From an uncultured Clostridia bacterium (GTDB lineage Bacteria; Bacillota; Clostridia; Oscillospirales; Ruminococcaceae): 9,253 nt of DNA. Positions 1-6,063 of the stretch are shown here, in pieces (position 1 is the first letter of the stretch; each line of letters opens with the position of its first letter). The position numbers were made by a program, and so were the translations under genes. The stretch is taken from contig CAMWNQ010000063.1 of the NCBI GenBank assembly GCA_947175655.1, positions 1 through 9,253 on the forward strand. The letters are read 5' to 3'. A model generated the notes under the pieces. The model worked only from the letters and a program-made list of their open reading frames with translations, had not been told where the DNA came from and did no database searches.

Positions 1-92
1 CCCCCCCCCCCCCTTTTTTTTAAATGATACGCCCACCACCGAGATCTAGACTTCTAGCTCCGTCGGAAGCGTCAGATGTGTAAAACAGACAG
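1..92 (+). other. Residual Illumina/Nextera adapter (non-genomic)
   Basis: A run of 13 C (1-13) and a run of 8 T (14-21) precede bases 23-51, which match the Illumina P5 adapter at 26 of 29 positions (mismatches at 32, 34 and 49). Bases 52-59 (TTCTAGCT) sit exactly where the 8-base i5 index belongs and equal, from memory, the Nextera XT v2 index S515. Bases 60-92 match the Nextera read-1 adapter at 29 of 33 positions. Of these, 74-92 are the Tn5 mosaic end, with changes at 83 and 86. The T run fits the oligo-T linker of the grafted flow-cell primer. The C run is the reverse complement of the poly-G that two-colour instruments report when signal ends. All of this is a read-through artefact at a contig end. 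The mismatches fit low-quality read tails. Confidence 0.96.
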
Positions 93-171
93 ATTTTATC
101 TGTTATTCTTTTATATCAGTTTGTTTTTTATAAAATATTTCTCCTTAAATACTGTGAAAAGGAAGATGAAA
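93..171 (+). other. Genomic leader upstream of the radical SAM gene
   Basis: This is the first true genomic sequence after the adapter. It is T-rich and happens to stay open in the frame of the downstream gene. A TATAAA (129-134) could be a -10 element, but no convincing -35 lies 16-18 bases upstream. TTGTTT (121-126) with TTAAAT (145-150) is an equally weak alternative at 18-base spacing. AGGAAG (160-165) is a good ribosome binding site 6 bases before the ATG at 172. The real upstream neighbour and promoter may lie beyond the contig end. Confidence 0.5.
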
Positions 172-1107
172 ATGAATCCATTTAAATATTCAGATGACAA
201 TAAACGTTATCACACACTTAACTATTATAATAAACATAAATATGGATTTAAAGTATATAAAGCTGTAATTGAAGCAGGTTTTACCTGTCCGAATATCGAC
301 GGCACAAAAAGTACCGGAGGGTGTATATTCTGCGACGGCGGAAGCGGATACTTTACAAATCCAAATCTTAGCATCGAAAATCAGATAAAATCAGAACTCA
401 AAAGAATAAAAGATAAAGTACCTGATGCAAAAGCCATAGCATATTTTCAAGCAAATACAAATACTTATGCTCCGGTCGAAAAGCTAAGGGAGATTTATGA
501 AATACCTCTTGAATTCAAGGATATTTGTGGTATTTCAATAGGTACACGTGCAGATTGTCTTGAAGATGATGTTATTGAATACCTCAAAGAACTTAATCAG
601 CGAACAAATCTTACTGTTGAACTAGGTATGCAGAGTGTTCACAATTCTACTATTGAATATATAAACAGAGGTTACAGTCATGAAGAATTTATAGAGGGAT
701 ATAATAAACTTAAAAAAAATAATATAAGAGTATGTATTCATATTATAAACGGACTTCCTTTTGAAACTCCTGAAATGATGCTTGAAACTGCATATGAAAC
801 AGGCAAATTAAATCCTGATGCTGTTAAAATACAGATGCTTCATATAATAACTGGTACAAAATTATATGATGTTTATATGAAATCTCATTTCAAAATTCTT
901 TCTAAAGATGAATATGTAAATATAACAGTAAGTCAACTTGAAATTATACCCCCTGAAACCGTAGTTGAAAGAATTACCGGTGATGGTGATAAATCCAAAC
1001 TGATTGCCCCTTACTGGAGTAAAAATAAAATTGCTGTACTTGGTGAAATCGACAAGGAATTTTTCAGACGCAATACTTTTCAAGGCAAATTTTTTAGAAA
1101 TGCTTGA
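172..1107 (+). CDS. ytqA: TIGR01212-type radical SAM protein (YhcC/YtqA family)
   Basis: This 311-residue protein is a radical S-adenosylmethionine enzyme of the YhcC/YtqA group, related to Elp3. Near the N-terminus it has the family's spaced cluster motif: Cys39 in GFTCPNIDG, then Cys51 and Cys54 in GGCIFC. These should bind a 4Fe-4S cluster that cleaves SAM. Later family landmarks are ELGMQSVH and NRGYSHEEF in the mid barrel, HIINGLP, and a C-terminal RRNTFQGKFF. Length is normal for the family. I recall genetic work on Bacillus subtilis YtqA (named MnmL) placing it in wobble-uridine modification of tRNA; that role is inferred here by family. The ATG at 172 was chosen because AGGAAG lies 6 bases upstream. 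An in-frame ATG at 166 has its Shine-Dalgarno too close, and the longest frame, from 76, starts inside adapter DNA. The downstream gene metG has its own promoter. Confidence 0.88.
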   Translation: MNPFKYSDDNKRYHTLNYYNKHKYGFKVYKAVIEAGFTCPNIDGTKSTGGCIFCDGGSGYFTNPNLSIENQIKSELKRIKDKVPDAKAIAYFQANTNTYAPVEKLREIYEIPLEFKDICGISIGTRADCLEDDVIEYLKELNQRTNLTVELGMQSVHNSTIEYINRGYSHEEFIEGYNKLKKNNIRVCIHIINGLPFETPEMMLETAYETGKLNPDAVKIQMLHIITGTKLYDVYMKSHFKILSKDEYVNITVSQLEIIPPETVVERITGDGDKSKLIAPYWSKNKIAVLGEIDKEFFRRNTFQGKFFRNA

Positions 1108-1132
1108 CAAATAATTAAAAACGGTGTATCAT
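1104..1132 (+). promoter_or_regulatory. Sigma-A promoter of metG
   Basis: A perfect -35 TTGACA (1104-1109) is separated by exactly 17 bases from TATCAT (1127-1132), which matches the -10 consensus at five of six positions. The -35 overlaps the TGA stop (1105-1107) of the preceding gene. Transcription would start near 1139, giving a leader of about 32 bases, too short for a T-box. A perfect TATAAT at 1140-1145 lies 30 bases from the -35, too far to pair with it. Confidence 0.75.
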
Positions 1133-1156
1133 TTTATATTATAATCACAAATAATC

Positions 1157-1164
1157 AAGGAGGA
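1157..1164 (+). promoter_or_regulatory. Strong ribosome binding site of metG
   Basis: AAGGAGGA is an essentially full anti-Shine-Dalgarno match placed 6 bases before the ATG at 1171. It fixes that start and suggests high translation. Confidence 0.85.
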
Positions 1165-1170
1165 TTTTCG

Positions 1171-3123
1171 ATGAGTAAAAGCAAAGGTAAATATTATATA
1201 ACTACTGCTATAGCCTATACATCAAGAAAACCGCATATCGGAAACAGTTATGAAATTGTACTGACTGATGCCATAGCACGATACAAAAGACTTCAGGGAT
1301 ATGACGTTTTTATGTGTACAGGTACTGATGAACACGGTCAGAAAATTGAAGAATATGCAGAAAAATCGAATGTTTCGCCAAAAGAATATGTAGATAAAGT
1401 TGCCGGAGAAATAAAAAATATATGTGATATTTTAAATACCACTTATGACCATTTTATCCGTACTACTGATGATTATCATGAAAAAGCTGTACAGAAAATA
1501 TTTAAAAAGCTTTATGAAAAAGGTGATATTTATAAAAGCGAATACGAAGGATTATATTGTACTCCCTGTGAAAGTTTCTGGACTGAAACCCAGCTCGTAG
1601 ACGGAAAATGTCCTGACTGCGGAAGAGAAGTAAAGAAAACCAAAGAAGAAGCTTATTTCTTTGCTATGAGTAAATATCAGAAACAGCTTGAAGATTATAT
1701 TGAAAGCAATCCTGATTTTATATATCCTGAAAGCCGTAAAAAAGAAATGCTTAACAATTTCATAAAACCAGGAATTCAAGATTTATGTGTCTCAAGAACA
1801 TCTTTCAAATGGGGAATTCCTGTTGATTTCGATGATAAACATGTTATATATGTATGGATTGATGCACTTTCAAACTATATCACTGCTCTGGGATATGATA
1901 CTGAAAATCCATCAGAAAAGTATAAAAAATACTGGCCTGCTAATGTTCACATAATAGGAAAAGATATACTTCGTTTCCATACTATTTACTGGCCTTGTAT
2001 GCTTATGGCTCTCGGAGAACCTCTTCCAAAACAGGTATTCGGACATCCTTGGCTTCTTTTCGGAACTGACAAGATGTCAAAATCAAGAGGAAATGTAATT
2101 TATGCTGATGACCTTGTTAATCTTCTTGGAGTTGACCCTGTAAGATATTATCTTCTTTCAGAAATGCCATATGCACAGGATGGTTCGATAACATATGAAA
2201 CTATAATAGAAAGATATAACTCTGATTTGGCTAATACTTTAGGAAATCTTGTAAAGCGTACTATAGATATGACTGCAAAATATTTTGACAGTAAAGTAAC
2301 TCTCTTTGATTCAGAACTTAATGAAGAAGATATTGACAAGGATTTAAAAGAATGTGCTGTTAATACTGTTGCAAAAGTTGACAAGCTTATGGATACATTC
2401 CGTGTATCTGATGCACTTAATGAAATTTTAAACCTTGCAAGAAGAAGCAATAAATATATTGATGAAACTTCGCCGTGGGTTCTTGCAAAATCAGAAGAAA
2501 ACAAACCACGTCTCGCTACAGTATTATATAATCTTCTTGAATCAATAAGATATATTGCTGTATTGATTCAACCATTTATGCCTGATACTTCAAAAGCTAT
2601 TCTCAATCAGCTTAATACTTCAGTTTCAGATTATGAAAGTCTTGAAACTTTTGGTGGTCTTAAAGCAGGTACAATATTAAATAAATCAGTAGCCCTGTTC
2701 CAGCGTATAGATGCAGAAAAAATGCTTGCTGAAATTGAAGCAAAAGCTGATGAAACTGTTGAAAAAAATCAGGAGTCCAAAGAAAAAATAGAATTAAATC
2801 CTGAAATAGCTATTGATGATTTTATGAAAGTAGAACTGCGTGTAGCTAAAATAATATCCTGTGAAAAAGTAAAGAAATCCAAAAAACTTCTTTGCTTACA
2901 GCTCGATGACGGAATGGGTGGAAGACAGGTTGTATCTGGCATTGCTGAATATTATAAACCTGAAGACTTAATAGGCAAAAAAGTACAGATTGTTGCAAAT
3001 CTCAAACCTGTAAAGCTTTGTGGCGTTGAAAGTAATGGAATGATTTGTGCATGTGATACTCCGGAGGGTGTAAAAGTAATATTTATTGATGATGATGTCC
3101 CTGCCGGTTCAAAAATAAGATAA
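1171..3123 (+). CDS. metG: Methionyl-tRNA synthetase
   Basis: This 650-residue cytoplasmic class I synthetase charges tRNA-Met, including the initiator, with methionine using ATP. The Rossmann catalytic core carries the HIGH-type motif as HIGN (residues 22-25) and KMSKS (301-305), the two ATP-binding signatures. A four-cysteine zinc knuckle lies between them in the connective peptide: Cys130, Cys133, Cys147 and Cys150. WIDALSNY is a conserved segment of the methionine pocket region. The anticodon-binding helical domain follows, with the conserved SPW (Trp436). A lysine/glutamate-rich linker leads to a C-terminal EMAP-II-like OB-fold tRNA-binding domain from about residue 548 (IDDFMKVELRVAKI) to the end. 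This architecture and length are typical of the Bacillus/Clostridium form, which dimerises through the C-terminal domain. It is probably monocistronic, between its own promoter and a hairpin terminator 18 bases after the stop. Confidence 0.97.
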   Translation: MSKSKGKYYITTAIAYTSRKPHIGNSYEIVLTDAIARYKRLQGYDVFMCTGTDEHGQKIEEYAEKSNVSPKEYVDKVAGEIKNICDILNTTYDHFIRTTDDYHEKAVQKIFKKLYEKGDIYKSEYEGLYCTPCESFWTETQLVDGKCPDCGREVKKTKEEAYFFAMSKYQKQLEDYIESNPDFIYPESRKKEMLNNFIKPGIQDLCVSRTSFKWGIPVDFDDKHVIYVWIDALSNYITALGYDTENPSEKYKKYWPANVHIIGKDILRFHTIYWPCMLMALGEPLPKQVFGHPWLLFGTDKMSKSRGNVIYADDLVNLLGVDPVRYYLLSEMPYAQDGSITYETIIERYNSDLANTLGNLVKRTIDMTAKYFDSKVTLFDSELNEEDIDKDLKECAVNTVAKVDKLMDTFRVSDALNEILNLARRSNKYIDETSPWVLAKSEENKPRLATVLYNLLESIRYIAVLIQPFMPDTSKAILNQLNTSVSDYESLETFGGLKAGTILNKSVALFQRIDAEKMLAEIEAKADETVEKNQESKEKIELNPEIAIDDFMKVELRVAKIISCEKVKKSKKLLCLQLDDGMGGRQVVSGIAEYYKPEDLIGKKVQIVANLKPVKLCGVESNGMICACDTPEGVKVIFIDDDVPAGSKIR

Positions 3124-3140
3124 AATAATGCAAAACCAAA

Positions 3141-3167
3141 GGGCGGATTTTAAATCCGCCCCGTTTT
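3141..3167. terminator. Rho-independent terminator, probably bidirectional
   Basis: GGGCGGATTT (3141-3150) is perfectly complementary to AAATCCGCCC (3152-3161). In practice this gives a GC-rich stem of about 8 pairs with a short T/A loop. On the plus strand it is followed by CGTTTTATT and ends metG. On the minus strand it is followed by TTTGGTTTTG and would end the convergent spore-protein gene, whose stop is 36 bases away. Confidence 0.85.
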
Positions 3168-3196
3168 ATTCGCTTAATATTAAATATTAAATTCGA

Positions 3197-3376
3197 TTAC
3201 TGCATCTTATAAGCATCAATCATTTTCTTTACCATCTGACCGCCGATTGCACCAGCCTGTCTTGCAGTAAGGTCGCCGTTATAACCCTGCTTAAGTGTAA
3301 CGCCTACCTCGCTTGCTGATTCCATCTTAAATCTTTCAAGTGCTTCTTTTCCCTTTTGAGTAAATTCGCCTTTCAT
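3197..3376 (-). CDS. Alpha/beta-type small acid-soluble spore protein (SASP)
   Basis: This small gene encodes 59 residues. Alpha/beta-type SASPs coat DNA in the dormant spore core, hold it in an A-like form, protect it from UV and chemicals, and are degraded at germination for amino acids. The C-terminal signature is clear: YNGDLTARQAGAIGGQMV (residues 32-49), the DNA-binding helix-turn-helix, followed by KKMIDAYKMQ. MESASEVGV (18-26) corresponds to the germination-protease site. Cleavage would fall after Glu19, where a serine replaces the usual Ile/Phe. AAAGGAG (3386-3392) lies 9 bases before the ATG and supports this start. Five of eight lysine codons are AAG and most glycines are GGC or GGT, more GC-rich than the neighbouring genes, which suits a very abundant product. 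A sigma-G-like -10 lies upstream, so forespore expression is likely. It is convergent with metG and divergent from uvrB. Confidence 0.93.
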   Translation of the reverse strand: MKGEFTQKGKEALERFKMESASEVGVTLKQGYNGDLTARQAGAIGGQMVKKMIDAYKMQ

Positions 3377-3427
3377 AGTTCAAATCTCCTTTAAAAATGA
3401 TTTAAATAAATTTTGATGCCGTGTTAG

Positions 3428-3434
3428 TATTATG
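3428..3434 (-). promoter_or_regulatory. Candidate sigma-G -10 element of the SASP gene
   Basis: On the minus strand these bases read CATAATA, a full match to the sigma-G -10 consensus CATnmTA. About 18 bases further upstream is TGTAAT, only a partial match to the expected GhATR -35. The predicted start near 3421 would leave a leader of about 45 bases including the ribosome binding site. AT-rich DNA makes chance matches common, so this rests partly on the gene being a SASP. Confidence 0.42.
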
Positions 3435-3450
3435 ACTTAAAATGCTTTAT

Positions 3451-3466
3451 AAATTACAGGTAATTT
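3451..3466. repeat. Inverted repeat in the SASP-uvrB divergent region
   Basis: AAATTAC and GTAATTT form a perfect 7-base inverted repeat around a 2-base centre (AG). It overlaps the probable -35 area of the SASP promoter and lies about 65 bases upstream of the uvrB -10. It has the size and symmetry of a dimeric repressor operator, but I cannot assign a regulator. Confidence 0.4.
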
Positions 3467-3496
3467 TTGTTAAAAGAATACTTTATTAAACAAACC

Positions 3497-3511
3497 AAAG
3501 ACTTTGTCTTT
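3497..3511. repeat. Inverted repeat at the uvrB -35 region
   Basis: AAAGAC (3497-3502) and GTCTTT (3506-3511) are perfectly complementary around a TTT centre. The right arm runs into the probable -35 hexamer of the uvrB promoter. It could be an operator. It could also be a weak hairpin, since T-rich sequence follows. It does not resemble the Gram-positive LexA box. Confidence 0.4.
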
Positions 3512-3537
3512 ATTTTATTATGTAATTGTGATATAAT
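3509..3537 (+). promoter_or_regulatory. Extended -10 sigma-A promoter of the uvrB operon
   Basis: TATAAT (3532-3537) is a perfect -10 and is preceded by TG plus one base (3529-3531), giving a full extended -10. The -35 at 17-base spacing is TTTATT (3509-3514), a poor match, which extended -10 promoters tolerate. Transcription would start near 3544, about 34 bases before the uvrB ATG. No GAAC-N4-GTTC type LexA site is visible around it. Confidence 0.65.
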
Positions 3538-3577
3538 ATTGTATATCGCATTATTATAAAAATGGAGGACTTTTTTA

Positions 3578-5542
3578 ATGGATAAATTTAAACTTGTTTC
3601 GGATTATAATCCTGCCGGTGACCAGCCAAAAGCAATAAAAGAACTTTCTGACGGAATAATTTCAGGAGAAAAAGAGCAAATTCTTTTAGGTGTTACAGGT
3701 TCGGGAAAAACTTTTACAATGGCAAATGTTATAGCAAATGTGAATAAACCAACTCTAGTACTTGCTCATAATAAAATTCTTGCTGCACAGCTCTGCTCTG
3801 AATTCAGAGAATTTTTTCCTGAAAATGCTGTTGAATATTTTGTATCGTATTATGATTACTATCAGCCTGAAGCCTATATTCCAAGCACTGACAGCTATAT
3901 AGAAAAGGATTCCTCTATAAATGATGAAATAGATAAATTAAGACATTCCGCAACTTCTGCACTCGCTGAAAGAAAAGATGTTATAATAGTTGCCAGTGTT
4001 TCCTGTATATATTCCCTTGGAAGTCCAGAAGAATATCGCTCTATGACAGTTTCAGTAAGGCAAGGTATGGAAAAGTCACGTGATGATATTATAAAAGAAC
4101 TTGTAAAAATACAATATGAAAGAAATGACGTGAATTTTGTACGTAATAAGTTCAGAGTAAGAGGAGATGTTCTTGAAATTTTTCCATCCAGTTCCGGAGA
4201 CAAGGCTATAAGAATAGAATTCTTTGGTGATGAGGTTGACAGGATTTCAGAAATAAATGTTATTACAGGTGATGTAATAAGCACTCTTTCATATGTTGCA
4301 ATATTTCCAGCATCTCATTATGTTGTAAGCAAAGACAAACTGGAAAATGCAGTTAAAGAAATTCAGACTGAACTTGCTGAACGTGTTGACTTCTTTACAG
4401 AAAATCATAAACTTATTGAGGCTCAGCGTATTGCACAACGTACCAATTATGATATTGAAATGCTGAGGGAAATAGGGTTTTGCAGTGGTATTGAAAACTA
4501 TTCAAGAATATTATCAGGAAGACCTGCCGGAAGTACTCCTTCTACCCTTCTTGACCATTTCCCTGATGATTTTCTGCTTATAGTAGATGAAAGTCATGTT
4601 ACTATTCCACAAGTAAGGGCAATGTATGCCGGAGACAGAGCAAGAAAATCAACTCTTATTGATTATGGTTTCAGACTTCCAAGCGCATATGATAACAGAC
4701 CTCTTAATTTTGATGAATTCTATTCACATATAAATAATGTCATTTTTGTAAGTGCAACTCCTTCTGAATTTGAAAAAAGTAAAACAGATAAAATCGTTGA
4801 ACAGGTTATAAGACCTACCGGACTTACTGACCCTGAAATTTTTGTAAGACCTACTGAAGGTCAGATTGATGATTTGCTTTTTGAAATAAATAAGCGTATT
4901 GAACAGAAAGAACGTGTACTTATCACAACTCTTACAAAAAAAATGGCAGAAGATTTAACGGATTATTATTCAAATATCGGAATTAAAGTCAGATATATGC
5001 ATTTTGGTATAGATACTATAGAAAGAATGGAAATAATAAAAGATTTAAGAAACGGTGAATTTGATGTGCTTGTAGGAATAAATCTTCTTAGAGAAGGTCT
5101 GGATATTCCAGAAGTTTCACTTGTTGCAATACTTGATGCTGATAAAGAGGGCTTTTTAAGAAGTGAAACATCTTTGATACAGACTATCGGACGTGCCTCA
5201 AGAAATAGCAAAGGTCAGGTTATAATGTATGCTGATGAAATTACTGGCTCTATGGAACGTGCTATAAACGAAACCGCAAGAAGACGTGAACTTCAGACAG
5301 CATACAACAAGGAACACAATATAATACCTCAGACTATTAAAAAAGATGTAAGAAAAGTAATTGAAATTACTTCAAAGAAAAAAGTTGACGAGAAAACTGC
5401 TATATCTAAAATGACTAAAGCACAGAAAATTCAGCTTATTGAAAAACTTACAGAAGAAATGAAAAATTCAGCAAAAATGCTTGAATTTGAACATGCCGCT
5501 TATCTTCGTGATAAAATAAAAGCTCTTAAAGGAGAGAAATAA
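3578..5542 (+). CDS. uvrB: Excinuclease ABC subunit B
   Basis: This 654-residue protein is the damage-verifying helicase-like subunit of nucleotide excision repair. UvrA delivers it to the lesion, it opens the DNA, and it recruits UvrC. Helicase motif I is GVTGSGKT (residues 38-45). The aromatic beta-hairpin that threads between strands is YYDYYQPEAY (91-100), with Tyr91, Tyr92, Tyr94 and Tyr95. Walker B is DESH (337-340), SATPSEFE forms motif III, and QTIGRASRNSKG carries motif VI with its arginine finger. The C-terminal UVR domain, about 615-650 (EKLTEEMKNSAKMLEFEHAAYLRDKI by position), binds UvrA and the related region of UvrC. Length is normal. The start has GGAGG (3564-3568) 9 bases upstream and the usual DKFKLVSDYNPAGDQP opening. 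The stop TAA shares its last A with the ATG of the next gene, so this is the first gene of a coupled operon. Confidence 0.98.
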   Translation: MDKFKLVSDYNPAGDQPKAIKELSDGIISGEKEQILLGVTGSGKTFTMANVIANVNKPTLVLAHNKILAAQLCSEFREFFPENAVEYFVSYYDYYQPEAYIPSTDSYIEKDSSINDEIDKLRHSATSALAERKDVIIVASVSCIYSLGSPEEYRSMTVSVRQGMEKSRDDIIKELVKIQYERNDVNFVRNKFRVRGDVLEIFPSSSGDKAIRIEFFGDEVDRISEINVITGDVISTLSYVAIFPASHYVVSKDKLENAVKEIQTELAERVDFFTENHKLIEAQRIAQRTNYDIEMLREIGFCSGIENYSRILSGRPAGSTPSTLLDHFPDDFLLIVDESHVTIPQVRAMYAGDRARKSTLIDYGFRLPSAYDNRPLNFDEFYSHINNVIFVSATPSEFEKSKTDKIVEQVIRPTGLTDPEIFVRPTEGQIDDLLFEINKRIEQKERVLITTLTKKMAEDLTDYYSNIGIKVRYMHFGIDTIERMEIIKDLRNGEFDVLVGINLLREGLDIPEVSLVAILDADKEGFLRSETSLIQTIGRASRNSKGQVIMYADEITGSMERAINETARRRELQTAYNKEHNIIPQTIKKDVRKVIEITSKKKVDEKTAISKMTKAQKIQLIEKLTEEMKNSAKMLEFEHAAYLRDKIKALKGEK

Positions 5543-6063
5543 TGGAAACAATATGGCTCCTTCTTTTTCTGGTAGTAATTTTAGTATTTTCAAATAAGTT
5601 TTTTAACTTTACTGATATGATAAAAAAATATCGTAATCCGCCTCCGCCACCTCCGCCTGAACCTGAATGCCTATATCAGAAAAGAATACTTCTTACAAAA
5701 AATGAGCATAATTTTTATCAAAAGCTTAAACCACTTGTTGATGAATATGGTCTTCATATAATAGTAAAAACACGTCTTGCCGATTTGGTGGAGGTAAAGC
5801 CTTTAGATGATAAATCAAAATGGGCTGAATGCTTTAACAAAATAAAAAGTAAGCATATAGATTTTGTTATTACAGAACCTGATGAAATGACAGCTGAATG
5901 TCTTATTGAACTTCAGGATAGTTCCCACGATGAACCTGACAGAATTGAAAGGGATAAATTTGTAAAAAGCGTATGCGACGGTACAGGACTGCCTATTATT
6001 ATGACCTACGGCGAAACCGATGAAATTGAAAAATATCTTGATGAAAACTGGGAGAAATTATGA
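5542..6063 (+). CDS. Membrane-anchored DUF2726 protein, nuclease-like fold
   Basis: This 173-residue protein has no established function. Residues 4-17 (IWLLLFLVVILVFS) form one hydrophobic anchor. The basic residues after it (K19, K28, K29, R31) and none before it suggest a cytoplasmic C-terminal domain. A proline-rich linker follows, with seven consecutive prolines (33-39) and then EPE. Residues 47-168 resemble DUF2726: LLTKNEHNFYQKL, a KTRLADLVEV segment, KHIDFVITEPD, and IELQDSSHD followed by RIERD. In that family the D...E-x-D/Q pattern and the downstream R-D resemble PD-(D/E)XK or Vsr-like nucleases, so Asp107, Glu123, Gln125 and Asp138 are candidate active-site residues. This is inference from motif memory. 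AAAGGAG (5528-5534) precedes the start, which overlaps the uvrB stop by one base. Its own stop overlaps the uvrA start by four bases. The setting suggests a link to UvrAB repair. Confidence 0.8.
   Translation: METIWLLLFLVVILVFSNKFFNFTDMIKKYRNPPPPPPPEPECLYQKRILLTKNEHNFYQKLKPLVDEYGLHIIVKTRLADLVEVKPLDDKSKWAECFNKIKSKHIDFVITEPDEMTAECLIELQDSSHDEPDRIERDKFVKSVCDGTGLPIIMTYGETDEIEKYLDENWEKL

Noticed and set aside
74..92. Tn5 mosaic-end-like sequence as evidence of a natural transposon
   Set aside because: It is directly preceded by the rest of the Nextera read-1 adapter, an index and P5, so it comes from the library kit and not from a mobile element.
862..1110. Minus-strand open frame of about 82 codons inside the radical SAM gene
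   Set aside because: Low-complexity hydrophobic/aromatic product, no ribosome binding site, and fully antisense to a well-supported gene.
1140..1145. Perfect TATAAT upstream of metG as the -10
   Set aside because: It lies 30 bases from the consensus TTGACA and has no good -35 at 16-18 bases. TATCAT at 1127-1132 has the exact 17-base spacing.
3171..3196. TTAATATTAAATATTAA repeats after the SASP stop as a second terminator
   Set aside because: A/T-only symmetry with no stable stem; the GC-rich hairpin just beyond explains termination.
3532..3558. Inverted repeat TATAATA ... TATTATA around the uvrB transcription start
   Set aside because: One arm is simply the -10 element and both are A/T only; expected by chance in this composition.
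3440..3577. LexA/SOS box upstream of uvrB
   Set aside because: Looked for because uvrBA is SOS-controlled in Bacillus; no GAAC-N4-GTTC-like sequence was visible on either strand.
3895..4284. Minus-strand open frame of about 129 codons inside uvrB
   Set aside because: Serine/isoleucine-rich shadow of the coding strand with no recognisable domain; uvrB is certain here.
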